From assembly GCA_033439795.1 (NCBI GenBank), contig JAUTDP010000010.1, positions 2,852,001 through 2,916,000 on the forward strand: DNA of 64,000 bases, in the 5' to 3' direction. How positions within the stretch are numbered: the first letter of the stretch is position 1; the number at the start of each line of letters is the position of its first letter. The position numbers and the translations under genes are program-made. Shown piece by piece: positions 34,307-45,105 of the stretch. This DNA comes from Sordaria brevicollis. Its lineage: Eukaryota; Ascomycota; Sordariomycetes; Sordariales; Sordariaceae. The notes beneath the pieces are model-generated. The model ran no database searches. It was not told the DNA's origin and was given only the letters and a program-made list of their open reading frames with translations.

Positions 34307-36904
34307 ATGACCACCAGTGTGTCGCCTAGGTCTCCAGCTGCTGGTGGCCCTGCTGCTCCTCCTCCAGCCATAGCCAGTACACCTGCAACAACAAGTGGTG
34401 AATTTACCATTCGACTGGTGAACTCGGACGGCGACTCGGATGCTGATCTGGATATCAATGCCCAAGACTTTGTTACCATTGACGACTATTGCAAGGCCAA
34501 CTCCGACGACCAACAACTATCACAACAGGACCGGGACTTCCAACAGCAACAGCGTCAGGATAGCGCCGTCGAACTGACCTTTTCAGAGATCCCTACCGAG
34601 CTGCTACAGTTTACTTTTGCAAACGACGATAGCAACGCCGGCGAGAGGCCCGATACTAGCTCCAGCGCTTCCACCACTAACAATAATACAAGCCATATTC
34701 ACATCTCCGTGAATAAAGCCAACGACCCCGAAGCGCCCACTTCCTCCTCAACACCGCGACAATCCCACTTCTCGACAGACGTCCTCCTCACTCCCGATCC
34801 GACCCCTCCCGGTCTTCGCGCCACAAGGAAACCCTCCCCGGGTCTTGCTGCGAGATTGAAGGCTCTCGGTTTCGGCGGCCAGCGCAAACCTGCATCCCCG
34901 CCCCAGCACCGGGAACTCGAGATCGGCAAACTGCCCGAGGAGACATTGAAGAAGCTTGACGAGCACCACTTGTCTCTTTCTCAGGCCCTCGTCATCGAGC
35001 GACGCGGTCGTCCTTGGAAAGGTCCTCTTGTTCGCATTCCATCATCATCGAGCTTGAAGGCATCCAAATTGTTCCATCATCACCACAAATCAGAGGAAGC
35101 CCAGGAGGCCGCCCATGAACAACACGCCACCATCGGTGGTGACGTCGTACTAGCTCAACAACAAGAAAAAGAACATCACGACAACGACGATAACGCTTCC
35201 AATTCACCATACGACGACACTGAAATGGACACCAACAAGTACCGATTACCCGATCACGTCAACGGTAATGGCGTCAAGGCACAACGAGATACGCGATACG
35301 AGCACATAGCCCGCGATTCACGTCGAAGGTCATCACAATCTTCCGATGATGATGATGATGTGCCGCCCCCGCCCCCGCCAAAGGATAACTATCCTTCGCA
35401 GCATAGTCGAGGTACCTCCAACAGTTCCTCTAACAATGGCGACTATTTCAACCCCGATAACATCTCCTTCAATCCTCTTGGTCTCTCGCGCCCTCAATCC
35501 GTTTACACCTTATCTCGCGCCTCCTTCGCCAACCAGCTCGCTCAACTAACCTCCATCACTCTTCCCGATGCCGAGCTGCTTTCCAACAAAATCGCCGCCA
35601 TCCCGACCGCTCAGGTAGCCACACGGGCGCTTATCGGTGCCGCCGAGCAGATTCGCGGATGGATCTACAAGGCGTCCGAAGTAATCGGTGGACTGGAGGC
35701 GGACGATGATGTGGAGTGGGCGGCTGCTGGCGGTCGCGAAGGCGTAGATGAAGTTGAAAAGGCCATCGTCAGGTTCGAAGAGCTGATCAACATCTATGTC
35801 GGCGCCATCGAAGAGCTGCAGGAGCGCGACGATATCAACGAGGTGTCAACGGAGGATTTGCGGCGGGCGGTAGCGCAGATGGAGAGTATTTTGGGTGAAT
35901 GGGCGCGCATCAGAGAGACGCTCAGATCCGTCAAGTCGCAGGTCGAGCTGGCGATGGAGTGGGAAGAACTGTGGAACGTGGTGTTGGGCGATATCCAGAT
36001 GGAGGTGGATGACTTGAGCAAGCTGGTGTTCGAGATGGAGGAGAGGAGACACAAGACGGCCATGTTGACTGGTGACGGGGTGGATATTGGAGATTTGGAG
36101 ACCATTGTTGAGGAAGCACCGACGTCCATGGCGAGCAGGCTGCAGGCGGCTAATGCGCATGGAAACGGACGGTTGGGCTTCCCTGGGTTTCCGAATAGCC
36201 CTACGTCACCGCTGCCTACGCCGTCAACGGGCATCTCGATGGACGACTCAAGCTTGTTGGCGCTGTTTGCTAGGATGCAGCCCCTCCGGGCATCGTTGGA
36301 TTTCTTGCCCATGAGGCTGGCCGGCTTCCAGTCAAGGGCGGAGGATATCTTCCCTACTGCTTCTGACGAGCTCGAGATGCGGAGGCACAGTCTCGAGGCT
36401 ACGTACCGGAAGCTGGAGAAGGATGCCGAGTCTCTAAGAAAGGAGTTGGGCGAGGATCGATGGGTGCTGGTCTTCAGAGGCGCTGGACGACAAGCGCAAA
36501 AGATGTACGAGTCGGTACAAAGGAGCTTGGAGAGGGTGAAGGAGGCGTTCGACACGGGAATGCACTTGACGAACCAGCCTATGATGAGCAAGAAGCTGGA
36601 AAGTTACGAGGCTAAGAAAACTCATTACGGACCTGCCATCGAGAGGGTTCTGTCGATTATCGAGAAGGGCGTCAAGGATCGGTTGACCGTCAATGGAGAG
36701 ATTCTGCGCTTGCATACCGAGATGCAGGCCAAGTGGAAGGAATTAAAGGAGGAAATGGTTGATGTGGATGCGGTCGTGGAGGAGCTTTACTCGAGGGCCA
36801 GCAACTACGGGATTCCGTTTCCAGCATCTTGTCCAACGACAGGTCCCCGCTGGGTAGCGGCCATGAAACTCCTCAGAGCTCACCACCTTCGTCTGTCATC
36901 ATGA
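34307..36904 (+). CDS. Kar9-like spindle-positioning protein, N-terminal and Kar9-domain part
   Basis: An 865-codon frame starts at the ATG at 34307 (caacaaATGACC). Residues 1-380 are low-complexity and acidic with Ser/Pro/His runs. Residues about 400-830 are the helical Kar9 region: SVYTLSRASFANQLAQLTSI, LIGAAEQIRGWIYKASEVIGGL, VKSQVELAMEWEELWNVVLG and the MEERRHKTAML segment. Kar9 proteins link EB1-type microtubule tips to myosin and help place the spindle or nucleus (family knowledge). The last 30 or so codons before the TGA at 36902 look like out-of-frame sequence. The natural continuation lies in the -1 frame from about 36811 (next entry). One missing G in the GGG at 36809-36811 would explain this. 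The frame is otherwise intact. Confidence 0.85.
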   Translation: MTTSVSPRSPAAGGPAAPPPAIASTPATTSGEFTIRLVNSDGDSDADLDINAQDFVTIDDYCKANSDDQQLSQQDRDFQQQQRQDSAVELTFSEIPTELLQFTFANDDSNAGERPDTSSSASTTNNNTSHIHISVNKANDPEAPTSSSTPRQSHFSTDVLLTPDPTPPGLRATRKPSPGLAARLKALGFGGQRKPASPPQHRELEIGKLPEETLKKLDEHHLSLSQALVIERRGRPWKGPLVRIPSSSSLKASKLFHHHHKSEEAQEAAHEQHATIGGDVVLAQQQEKEHHDNDDNASNSPYDDTEMDTNKYRLPDHVNGNGVKAQRDTRYEHIARDSRRRSSQSSDDDDDVPPPPPPKDNYPSQHSRGTSNSSSNNGDYFNPDNISFNPLGLSRPQSVYTLSRASFANQLAQLTSITLPDAELLSNKIAAIPTAQVATRALIGAAEQIRGWIYKASEVIGGLEADDDVEWAAAGGREGVDEVEKAIVRFEELINIYVGAIEELQERDDINEVSTEDLRRAVAQMESILGEWARIRETLRSVKSQVELAMEWEELWNVVLGDIQMEVDDLSKLVFEMEERRHKTAMLTGDGVDIGDLETIVEEAPTSMASRLQAANAHGNGRLGFPGFPNSPTSPLPTPSTGISMDDSSLLALFARMQPLRASLDFLPMRLAGFQSRAEDIFPTASDELEMRRHSLEATYRKLEKDAESLRKELGEDRWVLVFRGAGRQAQKMYESVQRSLERVKEAFDTGMHLTNQPMMSKKLESYEAKKTHYGPAIERVLSIIEKGVKDRLTVNGEILRLHTEMQAKWKELKEEMVDVDAVVEELYSRASNYGIPFPASCPTTGPRWVAAMKLLRAHHLRLSS

Positions 36905-38043
36905 CTGGTCGCAACGTTCCTCCTACTGCGAGGTCCAAGTCGCGACAGGCAGGTACTCCTAGCAGTTCGCTTCCCAAGCCACCTGCCTCTCGCCGACAGT
37001 CAACCGTTCCTTCGGCCCCAACCACTGCTCGTAAAGCCGCGCCGCCTAACATCAACCCTCGCATGTCCTCCATCTTTGCCACCACTCCAGTCAAGACGGA
37101 CTACCGCGAGAGACCAGGGTCAGCCACTCCTTCCACATCTCGTTCGGCCCAACCTCCTCGCCCATCCTCCAAGCTTGACAACCGTCCTCGTTGGAATGCT
37201 ACCTTTAACCCGTCAGATGTCGATACAGGCCACAACTTCAAGCCCTTGAGCCTCACTACTCCTTCGCCCTACGCCAAGTCTAACACTCCTCCCACCCTTC
37301 GGTCTACTTCTTCTCTCGGCCAGTCGTCTACATCCAAGCTACCACAAGCCCGCTCTCCATTGACCCGCGCCACCACGGCCTCTCCATCCGTCGACGGCTC
37401 CGAGCTTCAAAGCCCTACCATCAAACGCGCGAACGCCACCGCATCACGCATGTCCTTCCGTGACCGCATCTCCTCGCCCGGTCCATACAGCCAACAAACC
37501 CTTTCCAAGAGTGTTGGTCCCAGCGCCGCCCGCCCAACCACCACCCCTCGCCAATCCAAGACTTCCCACTCTTACTATCCCCCCTCCTCCTCCAACACCT
37601 CTTTGCATTCCTCCTCCAGCCGCGAACCCCCCACCGGCTCCGGCACCTCCAACATGCGCTCCAACCCCAAGCGTCAATCCCTCCAACCACCCAGCTCCAG
37701 CAGCACCCGCCTGTCCGAACCTACCTTGGCAGTTAGACCCGCTAGTTCCCTGGCTACTTCCCGCAGTCCGCACAGGCAGAGCATGTTACCGCAACCGACT
37801 TCTCGTCTCGGCAGGGCTACTACCCCTGGCTTGACAGGCCGTGAGTCACCGCAAGCGGTGGCGGGAGCGAGACATGCCATGGGGTATAGCAGTGCCACGG
37901 CGGCGTCGCAGGGGAGGAGGAGTGGAAGTTCACTTGGGATGTCAGGTGGTGGTACAGGGTTGCAGAGTAGGAGTGGGAGTGCGATGGGGATGAATAATGC
38001 GGTGGGCAAGGATGGGAGGCCTAGGTGGAGGAATGTAGTGTAG
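36811..38043 (+). CDS. Kar9-like protein, C-terminal basic Ser/Pro-rich part (-1 frame)
   Basis: This frame is open from 36763 and is -1 relative to the 34307 frame. Its sequence just after 36811 (DSVSSILSNDRSPLGSGHET) reads as natural protein and continues to a stop at 38041-38043. It encodes about 410 residues rich in Ser, Pro, Thr and Arg, with a TSKLP element that resembles the [S/T]x[I/L]P EB1-binding motif and a KDGRPRWRNVV end. A basic Ser-rich tail that binds microtubules or EB1 is what a Kar9 protein should have here. The first ATG in this frame is at 36901 and overlaps the upstream stop as ATGA. No intron with acceptable GT and AG sites restores the frame without deleting conserved residues. 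This could be a sequence error, a natural frameshift, ribosomal slippage or reinitiation. Confidence 0.75.
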   Translation, partial: DSVSSILSNDRSPLGSGHETPQSSPPSSVIMTGRNVPPTARSKSRQAGTPSSSLPKPPASRRQSTVPSAPTTARKAAPPNINPRMSSIFATTPVKTDYRERPGSATPSTSRSAQPPRPSSKLDNRPRWNATFNPSDVDTGHNFKPLSLTTPSPYAKSNTPPTLRSTSSLGQSSTSKLPQARSPLTRATTASPSVDGSELQSPTIKRANATASRMSFRDRISSPGPYSQQTLSKSVGPSAARPTTTPRQSKTSHSYYPPSSSNTSLHSSSSREPPTGSGTSNMRSNPKRQSLQPPSSSSTRLSEPTLAVRPASSLATSRSPHRQSMLPQPTSRLGRATTPGLTGRESPQAVAGARHAMGYSSATAASQGRRSGSSLGMSGGGTGLQSRSGSAMGMNNAVGKDGRPRWRNVV

Positions 38044-38266
38044 GGGTTGGGAACTTGGGAATTGTGTGAGATGGTTGGTGGTGGGAAGATGAGGGTGGGA
38101 GATTGTTGACTGCGTTGGACCACGTTGTTGTGTTGCGCTGCTTTGTGGCATTTTGGCTTGCTCAAGTGTCACCTTTCCCTGCTTTTTGCTTTTTGCTTTT
38201 TGCTTCTTACACATACCCCCAAAGCACCTTTTATCTTATGGAAAACTAGCATTGCATAGCTATGGC

Positions 38267-38267
<1 letters not shown>

Positions 38268-38299
<32 letters not shown>
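38268..38299. repeat. Poly-T tract, 32 bases
   Basis: An uninterrupted T run lies about 225 bases after the Kar9-like stop codon. It could equally be a reverse-transcribed poly-A remnant or slippage; no flanking duplication was found to support an insertion. Confidence 0.9.
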
Positions 38300-38301
<2 letters not shown>

Positions 38302-39673
38302 AGTTTTTCAAGTTAACAAGATCACACATCATCATGTATTGTATAGTCTGACCTGACTGAGCAGGGAATTCATGGAGGTGTTAGGAGGGGTAAGATAGGG
38401 AAGATAGGGAAGAATGATTCGCATGGCGTCGTCGTGTTCGTGTTGGGAAGTTTTTGAGTTTTGAGTTTGGGGGGTTTGAGGGTTATATAGTGTAGAGGTA
38501 GTGGTAGGATGGGTAATTGCATTCTTTGCATTGCATTCATTTCATTGTGCTTATTCATTTCATTGTGCTTAAGTTGGTTGCATCCCTCGTTTCTGCTGGT
38601 GGTTCCTACTTCTTTCACTCGGTGTAGGTACCTTAGGTAGGAAAGAGCGAGCGTGTTGGTCTTGCCCCAACCTTCTTGCCTTGGCGAGGGAGGAAAGTGC
38701 GACGGATCACAATGGGTCAGTTCTTTTGAGAGGTAAAATGGGTAAGAACGACTGAAGTAGTTGATGACGAAGCCGGATGTCCAGCGAGTGTAGAGAGGAT
38801 TTGTCCGAAGAATGTTTTTGAGGACGACAAATCTTTTCCTTTCCAAAGACCAATTTGTTCCGACGATATCTCGCCATCGATCTCAACGACATTTGCGTCC
38901 GCAGTGTCCCCATCCGGTAACTCACCCAGTCATCCGTCAATGGGTGGTACCTATTTGCCAGTGGTCCTTTTTTGCGTTTTGTTGGGACGGGGTTTTCTTC
39001 TTCTTCACCTTTTTCCTGAACGGATTGAAGATCGAAAGGCAACGAATGCCTCAGGGAACGCACATTTATGTATCGCGTGATGGATCTCTCAGTGAGATGG
39101 TCGGAGACGAGCTGGATGGTGGGGGACAAACACCGAGTCTTGGACATCTCTCCTCTCCCCTCCTCTCAATCTCTTCCCTTATTATTCTATCTTTCGTACC
39201 ACCTCCGTTTCGCTCCAAGTAGCCGATACCTCAAGCTTCGTTACCTCCGGGTACAGCTTTTATCCTAAACGCCGACGGGCAAAGCCATTGTTTTGATCAT
39301 TCTCTTTTTTTTTTTCTTTTTTTTTTTTTTTCATCATTATTCTCAGGTTCGGGTCATCGTTGCTTGCACTTCTCCTACTATTGTCAATGCGTAGTAAAGC
39401 ACAGGAAAGTCCCCTTGGACTCCCCTGTGTCAATCTGTCAACCTCATCGTCCAACTACCTAACCCAGCCACTCACAGATGGATCTCGAGCTACTCAACTG
39501 CTATGTTATCTGTTGCCGCTCGAAGCCGACGCCGGCTGTACATCATTGGATTTTGCTGTGGGTGTTTTTGCCATATCTTTGGCGTTTTCATCGTTTTGAT
39601 ATTTTTCACAATCTCCCAGTGCTCATTCGTCCTGTCTTTCTTCGCACAACACTTCCGCCTTTTGGGATTTCCG

Positions 39674-39696
39674 AAAAAAAAAAAAAAAAAAAAAAA
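39674..39696. repeat. Poly-A tract, 23 bases
   Basis: An uninterrupted A run lies upstream of the HET-domain gene. No flanking repeat was identified. Confidence 0.9.
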
Positions 39697-40093
39697 TTTG
39701 ATTCTTTTTTCGACTTTCTGTTTTGTTTTTCTCAGCGGAGAGGCGTCCATGGGTAATAAACAAGGCACTCCTAGTCCTGCTGGCGTGATTAGGCCATGGA
39801 CGAAGTCATGTCCTATCATGGCCAAGTGGCTTTCATCTATTATCCAATCAACAGTTCTTTCCCCATTCAAGTCGCCTCCCTTCTCGCACATCAATCAGCC
39901 TTGTCAAGGCATGTAACACAAACTGGGCTCGCCATGCGGCTGAGCGGGGAAGCTTAGTTTCAGAGGCGCCTGACTAAAGGGCAAGGCTCCGTTGGGCTCC
40001 CATCTCGTTCCTGTCATGTTCCCTCTGTTCTCTGACACCAGACATCAATCTTCCCCATCACTTCTAGCAGCCCCGACCTGCAACTCAGTCAAC

Positions 40094-42344
40094 ATGTCTG
40101 GCGGATCACAAGAAACTCCCAACGCCAAACCGCCTTCTCAACCGAAGACAGTCGTCCCACATATGTTGTGCGATTGCTGTTCCCGCATCGTTAAAAAGTC
40201 CGAGATTATCCAGGCCCTCGGAACCGGCAGACTGGGCACCTGGAAAGAAAACATCTTTAATGAACTATTCTTTCACAATGACAGCCCCAATTATCTATCC
40301 GAGTCAAGCGCCGCCGGGTGCCATCTTTGTTCTCTGGTTACTTCATCATTTCCCAAGCAAGACGGCTTTTATGTGCTTGTTTCATACCCCCACCGAGGCT
40401 TCTGTCCCCTTCTTTACTTCCTTTCCAACCAGGATGGACTTTTCACAGGCGGAGATAGAAAGCTGGACGGATATTCTGAGTTTAGGCTTCAAAGCCCCTT
40501 TATGTGTCTCCAGTTGGGGACTTTGACCAATGAAGGTATTGCATACAGTCACTGTTGGCTCCCATCCACATTAAAGATGCCGCTGAAGCAATCATTGACC
40601 TATATGTATATACTGACCAGCTACAGAAAACCCTACCAGTATGGAACATCCTCCACCGTTCTCCAATACTCTCTACTCCACCTCGACTAGTTCTCAGGAC
40701 TCGGTATCCATCATACGTTCTTGGATTAATTACTGCTCTCGATATCACCCGAATTGCAACCGGACAACATTCTATACGGAGAATACAGAGTACACAAGTC
40801 TTCCGACAAGGTTGATAGACGTTGGAGAAGCCGATGGCGAACTTGCACCACGACTGGTCCTCACTTCCACATCCGTATCCCGCTCAATCAAATATCTAAC
40901 CCTGAGCCACTCATGGGCAATAACTTCAACTGATTCGACGCTAAAATTGACGAAAAGAAACCTAAGGGACCTGCAGAAGCGAATTCCCTTAGAAACCCTT
41001 CCGCGAACGTTCGAGGAGGCGATGAAACTTACACGCCACCTCGGCTATCGATATATCTGGATTGATTCCCTTTGTATATTGCAGGACTCCAACGCTGATT
41101 GGCACGGGGAGGCCCTCACTATGAGTACTATCTACGGCAATTCATCGTGCAACATCGCTGCGATGGGGGTTGGTGGAGTCGACGCCTGCTTCGTCCAAAG
41201 AAATCCTCTTGAGTTTGTTCCATGTCGCATTACACAACAGGAGGGCATGAACGCTGCGTACGCCTTTGACAGAGATCACCAGGATGTCCCTCTTTTGAAC
41301 CGCGGCTGGGTGTTACAAGAAAGACTCTTATCGCCGCGAGTTATATACTATGGGATGAAAGAAATGTACTGGGAATGCCGTTCTCAAACGGCTTCCGAGG
41401 CTTTCCCCAGTTTGGCCCCAGAGGGGCAGCTGTCGACTTACTGGTGGAACAGTTTTCTGTTCGGATATACCGACAGGGTCCGCTGTGCAAAGTCAGATTT
41501 TGAGTCGCTTTGTGGCCAAGAAGCTGTTGGCGCTGAAATTGATGCGATGTCCAAGGGAGTGTTATCTGGGATAGCGTATTCGAATCTTGGGGCATTTGTC
41601 CGATGCTGGCTCAAGGTCGTCGCAGATTATAGTGGCATGGGACTCACCTATGAATCAGACCGACTCATCGCTCTTGCTGGGGTGGCCAAGGCGATCGAAC
41701 TCAGCAAAAGATGCACATACGTGGCTGGCACCTGGAAAGAGCTTTGGCCCATTGACCTATTATGGACGGCGAAGGCGGTTCGGTACGGTTCCACACCTAG
41801 GAGATATATGAAGAAGTGTCTCCCGACGTCAAAGATCCCTTCGTGGTCCTGGGCTGCGACAGCTTGGGACAAGCAGTTTCTCCTATTGAATATAGGCTCT
41901 GTCCGTTTCGATCTTTCAGCTTTCATTTCCACGGCGGAGATCCTTGGGTACACCACTCCTACACCCGCGGCTCGATACTCCGGACCCAGGGCGGATGAAG
42001 AAGGAATAACACTCACCGTCAAAGGTCCAGTCAAGAAAACGAACGTGAAGGAAATCGATGGCGTCAAAAACAAAGTGTTCTCATGTGATGTTCAGGTCAC
42101 CAGCGTGTTTGGGTCTGACCCTATTTTCTCGTGGGACCACAATCCTGGTGAAGGAGTTTCGGTGGTCCTTTTATCCCTCATGAAAGCGGATGACTATCAT
42201 TGTGGATTGGTGCTGATGCTGGAGGAGGGCGTACAACACAAGGACGGGCACCCTTGTTACAGACGCGTTGGCATGTGGGAAGATAAGTACTCTAAGATAA
42301 ACTTTCATAATGGTTGGGATACGGAGACAATTTGTCTTTGTTGA
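40094..42344 (+). CDS. HET-domain (heterokaryon incompatibility-type) protein
   Basis: Exons 40094-40535 and 40627-42344 join across a 91-base intron (GTATTG, branch near tactgac, CTACAG) to give 719 residues. The N-terminal third has two Cys pairs typical of HET proteins (LCDCCSRIV and GCHLCSLV). The HET domain spans about residues 236-400: YLTLSHSWAITSTDSTLKL, LPRTFEEAMKLTRHLGYRYI, WIDSLCILQDSNADWHGEAL, the IYGNSSCNIAAM block and RGWVLQERLLSPR. No NACHT or WD repeats follow, so this is a HET-only type. Such proteins trigger cell death when unlike strains fuse, but most family members are untested. I chose 40094 for its ideal context (caacATGtctgg); an in-frame ATG at 40016 would add 26 residues. 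The gene appears intact, with no RIP-like stops. Confidence 0.88.
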
Positions 42345-43090
42345 TAGTTTCAATATGTATCTTAAGAGCTGAGGATTTGGGGATTACGGTTGGGGTTTAG
42401 AGAGGCAGAGACTGTTGTGGTGAGTTTGGATGGGGCGAGGCATCGTCTGGGCCAAGTAGACCTAGATGGCTTTCTTTGTTTTAGTGTTAGTTTCAGATAG
42501 TGGAGGATAAGACGTTGACAGAGACATGGTATAATCTCTTAACATCTTTAAGCATAACCCTATCAAAAACGCCTATGAATTTGTTGTACGGTTTTATCTG
42601 CATTCTTAACCACGAAACTCAGCACTAGGAAAAGATAAGACAAGGCTACTTCAACAACCATCCATAGTTGGATTCCTTGTCTTCGTTTTCATTATGATTT
42701 TGCGTTCATGTCGTTTCGTTGAGTGAACAACCTCGTTCATCTCTCCAAGCGCACTGCGCCTACCGCAACCAATGATTGGTCGCACGCGCTTGCGTCTGTG
42801 GGTCCACTCATGCTCGCAAAGTGGGTCCGAGCCAGGTCCAACGCAACGACATCATCCGGTCGAATCGAGGGGACGTGCTTGACGTCCTGTCCTGCGCGGC
42901 CAGGTCCAGGTCCAGGTCTCCATCCTCCATCACACTGACTGCATCGCCATCGAATAACAACAACGACAACAACAAGATACACCATCACGACGGCGATAAC
43001 AACGAAAGATACCCGAGAAATTGTTGTCGCCCTTTGGAATCGCATAAACGACCACCCATTTTCGAACGAAGAGTTTAAGAGACCGTCAAG
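42345..43090. other. Intergenic region between HET and V-ATPase genes
   Basis: It holds the 3' end of the HET gene and the promoter/leader of the small V-ATPase gene. Towards 42950-43080 there are CAAC/AACAAC runs typical of leaders here. No other gene was found. Confidence 0.5.
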
Positions 43091-43664
43091 ATGAAGCCTC
43101 TTGTGGGAGCCATGCAGGCTTGGAGCTGGTAAGCATTGTCCTGATCATCGATCTATACACCAGTTTGGCCATTGCAGGTTATGGCGGTGCGCGACAATGG
43201 AAGGGGTTGCGCAGTCGTCGGCGCATAATATCTGGCCATCACCACATACACCTCCCCATCAAGCACGGCAGCCTGCTCTTTCGAAATGGAGGAACCCAAA
43301 GCTAACCACAAACACCAAAAAACAGCACCGTCATCTCCGCCTTCGCCATCCTCATCCTCGGCGTCCTGGGCATCCTCTTCAACAAGAACCACCCCGAACT
43401 CGTGGGCGGGACGGCGGACCCCGAAGACGGCAAGGCGGTGGCGGCGACGGCTGGGATGGCTATTGCTATTTACGCGGTAGGTTTACTTCCTCCTTCTACC
43501 CTTCTGCGCACGGCAATGGGCGATCAGGAAATGGAACCAAAAAAAAATTGGGAACAGGTTGCTGACAAAGTGGTGTTTTCACAAAACAGGCCTTCTTCAT
43601 CTTCTGCGGTCTCCAAGGGTTGTTGCATTTGCGAGAGAATAGGCGGGGGGCTATTGCGCTATGA
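43091..43664 (+). CDS. V-type ATPase Vo subunit f homologue (RNASEK/YPR170W-B type)
   Basis: Three exons (43091-43128, 43326-43476, 43590-43664) splice to 87 residues. The introns are 197 and 113 bases and begin GTAAGC and GTAGGT. The first junction gives AWSCTVISAF and the second gives IYAAFFIFCGLQ. The protein has two hydrophobic helices separated by FNKNHPELVGGTADPEDGKA. The DPEDG loop, the NxNH element before it and the FxFCG end match the yeast 85-residue subunit f and, more distantly, animal ribonuclease kappa. In the Vo sector it sits beside the c-ring in vacuolar and Golgi membranes (family knowledge). It is easily missed because no exon exceeds 51 codons. All junctions are in frame and yield continuous family similarity. 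Confidence 0.92.
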
Positions 43665-45105
43665 GGTTGCTCGCTTCGATACACTAGAACGAGGATGACG
43701 AACGGATAGCGAGCCTACCTATACACACTCACGAACGCCTGCAACAAGACGATGATACGGCGAAGATCATGGGGAAAAGAACAAACAGAGTTACAGCACG
43801 CAAGCAAGCAAGCATTACTACCTAGAGTTTTTGCGAAGCGCGACGCTTTAGAAGAGGAGGGAGGGTTATGTTATGGGATAGCACACTACGATACGGCGTT
43901 TTGGGATTTTGTTTTGCTTTAACACTATGGACGAAGGATGGAAGATGGACTACGGAGGCACGGCGGATGGTTGCCAGAGGACTGATGCCGACGAAACGTT
44001 TTAATCGGACTCGTAGCAAGCATCGGCTATCGTCACCATCATGCCAGCAAGTAATTGATCAGGTTCTGGATTGGCAAAGTCCTATTGATGATGGAGTGAG
44101 GCTCGTCGCCACCGAAGTTATTAGGCAGAGGAGGATAGTCAAGCTGGTGTCCCGTGTTCCACGGCGCCTTCGAGATCAAGACATCATGGTTATCAACTGC
44201 GGTCATGCTGGTTTCGGTTCGAATCCGCATTTCGATGTCTGAACTGCTAGGCTTGGCGCATCCTGGCGCGACTGATCAGCTAGACACGACAGACCGGTCA
44301 GAAAATCAGTTTTATCTTTTCTCGTCACAACCGACATGTTTGATCAAGTGAAAGTAGATATGTACAAGTTTCCCTCGTTGCATAAGTAAAGATGCATACG
44401 TATCCAATGCCTGCCGGCCGACATGCGGTTCGTTGCACACACACACGGGACGGCCAGGCAGCAGAAGTGGGTCTGACGATAGCTTCAACCAATGGCGACA
44501 AGCTTCCCCGCAACACTTCCTCCCTTTGAGATTGAAGCCATTCAAACCCTCCAGGCAACTCCAGGCATCACATCCACCATGTCACGTCCCTGCTCCTCCT
44601 TCTCCAGGCTCTTTACACGAGTTCACATGATGTCGCGCCAGATCCGCGAAAATCGCGATGGATTTGCGGTTTTTGACCAGGCGTCCCCATGTTGACTTGG
44701 GTTTGTTGACGTGGGTTGTCCAGGCAGCAGACCCCCCCTGCGAGTTCCTTCCTTGGGATTGACTTGTCAATTGAACGAAGCTAGCAATCAGCTCGGGAGA
44801 ATGAGGCTTGAGGCGTGAGGGGCGAGGATGCGGTTCAAAGAGGAAGCGGGAAGGAATGCATGGTCAATGGTCCAAAGTCGACGGTTAGAGACACCAGCTA
44901 GTGCCCATAGGAACAGGTTTGTATAAGATGAACATCACTCGCTCTTCTTCTTCCTCCACCATTCTGTCTCATCCCTCTCATCCCTTCTTCTCTGTCATCC
45001 CATCTTCAATATCCTTACTATACTCTTCATTATCTTGGACATAGTCAGGTCAAAGTCTCTTCATCTCTTTGTGTGCGAGGTCAACAACGTCAACAAGTCA
45101 ACAAC
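43665..45105. other. Intergenic region upstream of the ankyrin protein gene
   Basis: The first part should be the 3' end of the V-ATPase gene. From about 44940 the plus strand is a C/T-rich leader (cgctcttcttcttcctcc) leading to CAACATGGC at 45106. Short frames such as 43868-44242 show no recognisable family. No RNA gene was seen. Confidence 0.5.

Larger units (their letters stand above)
38044..40093. other. Intergenic region with long homopolymer runs
   Basis: It contains the 3' end of the Kar9-like transcript and the region upstream of the HET gene. Long runs of one base occur: T32 at 38268-38299, interrupted T near 39306-39331 and A23 at 39674-39696. A direct repeat of attcatttcattgtgctt lies near 38535-38572, and CTTTTTG repeats lie near 38180-38204. 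Short frames show no recognisable product. Confidence 0.55.

Noticed and set aside
36721..36824. Intron 36733-36824 to repair the Kar9-like frame
   Set aside because: The length fits the frame, but the donor GTGGAA is poor and it would remove about 30 residues that look conserved.
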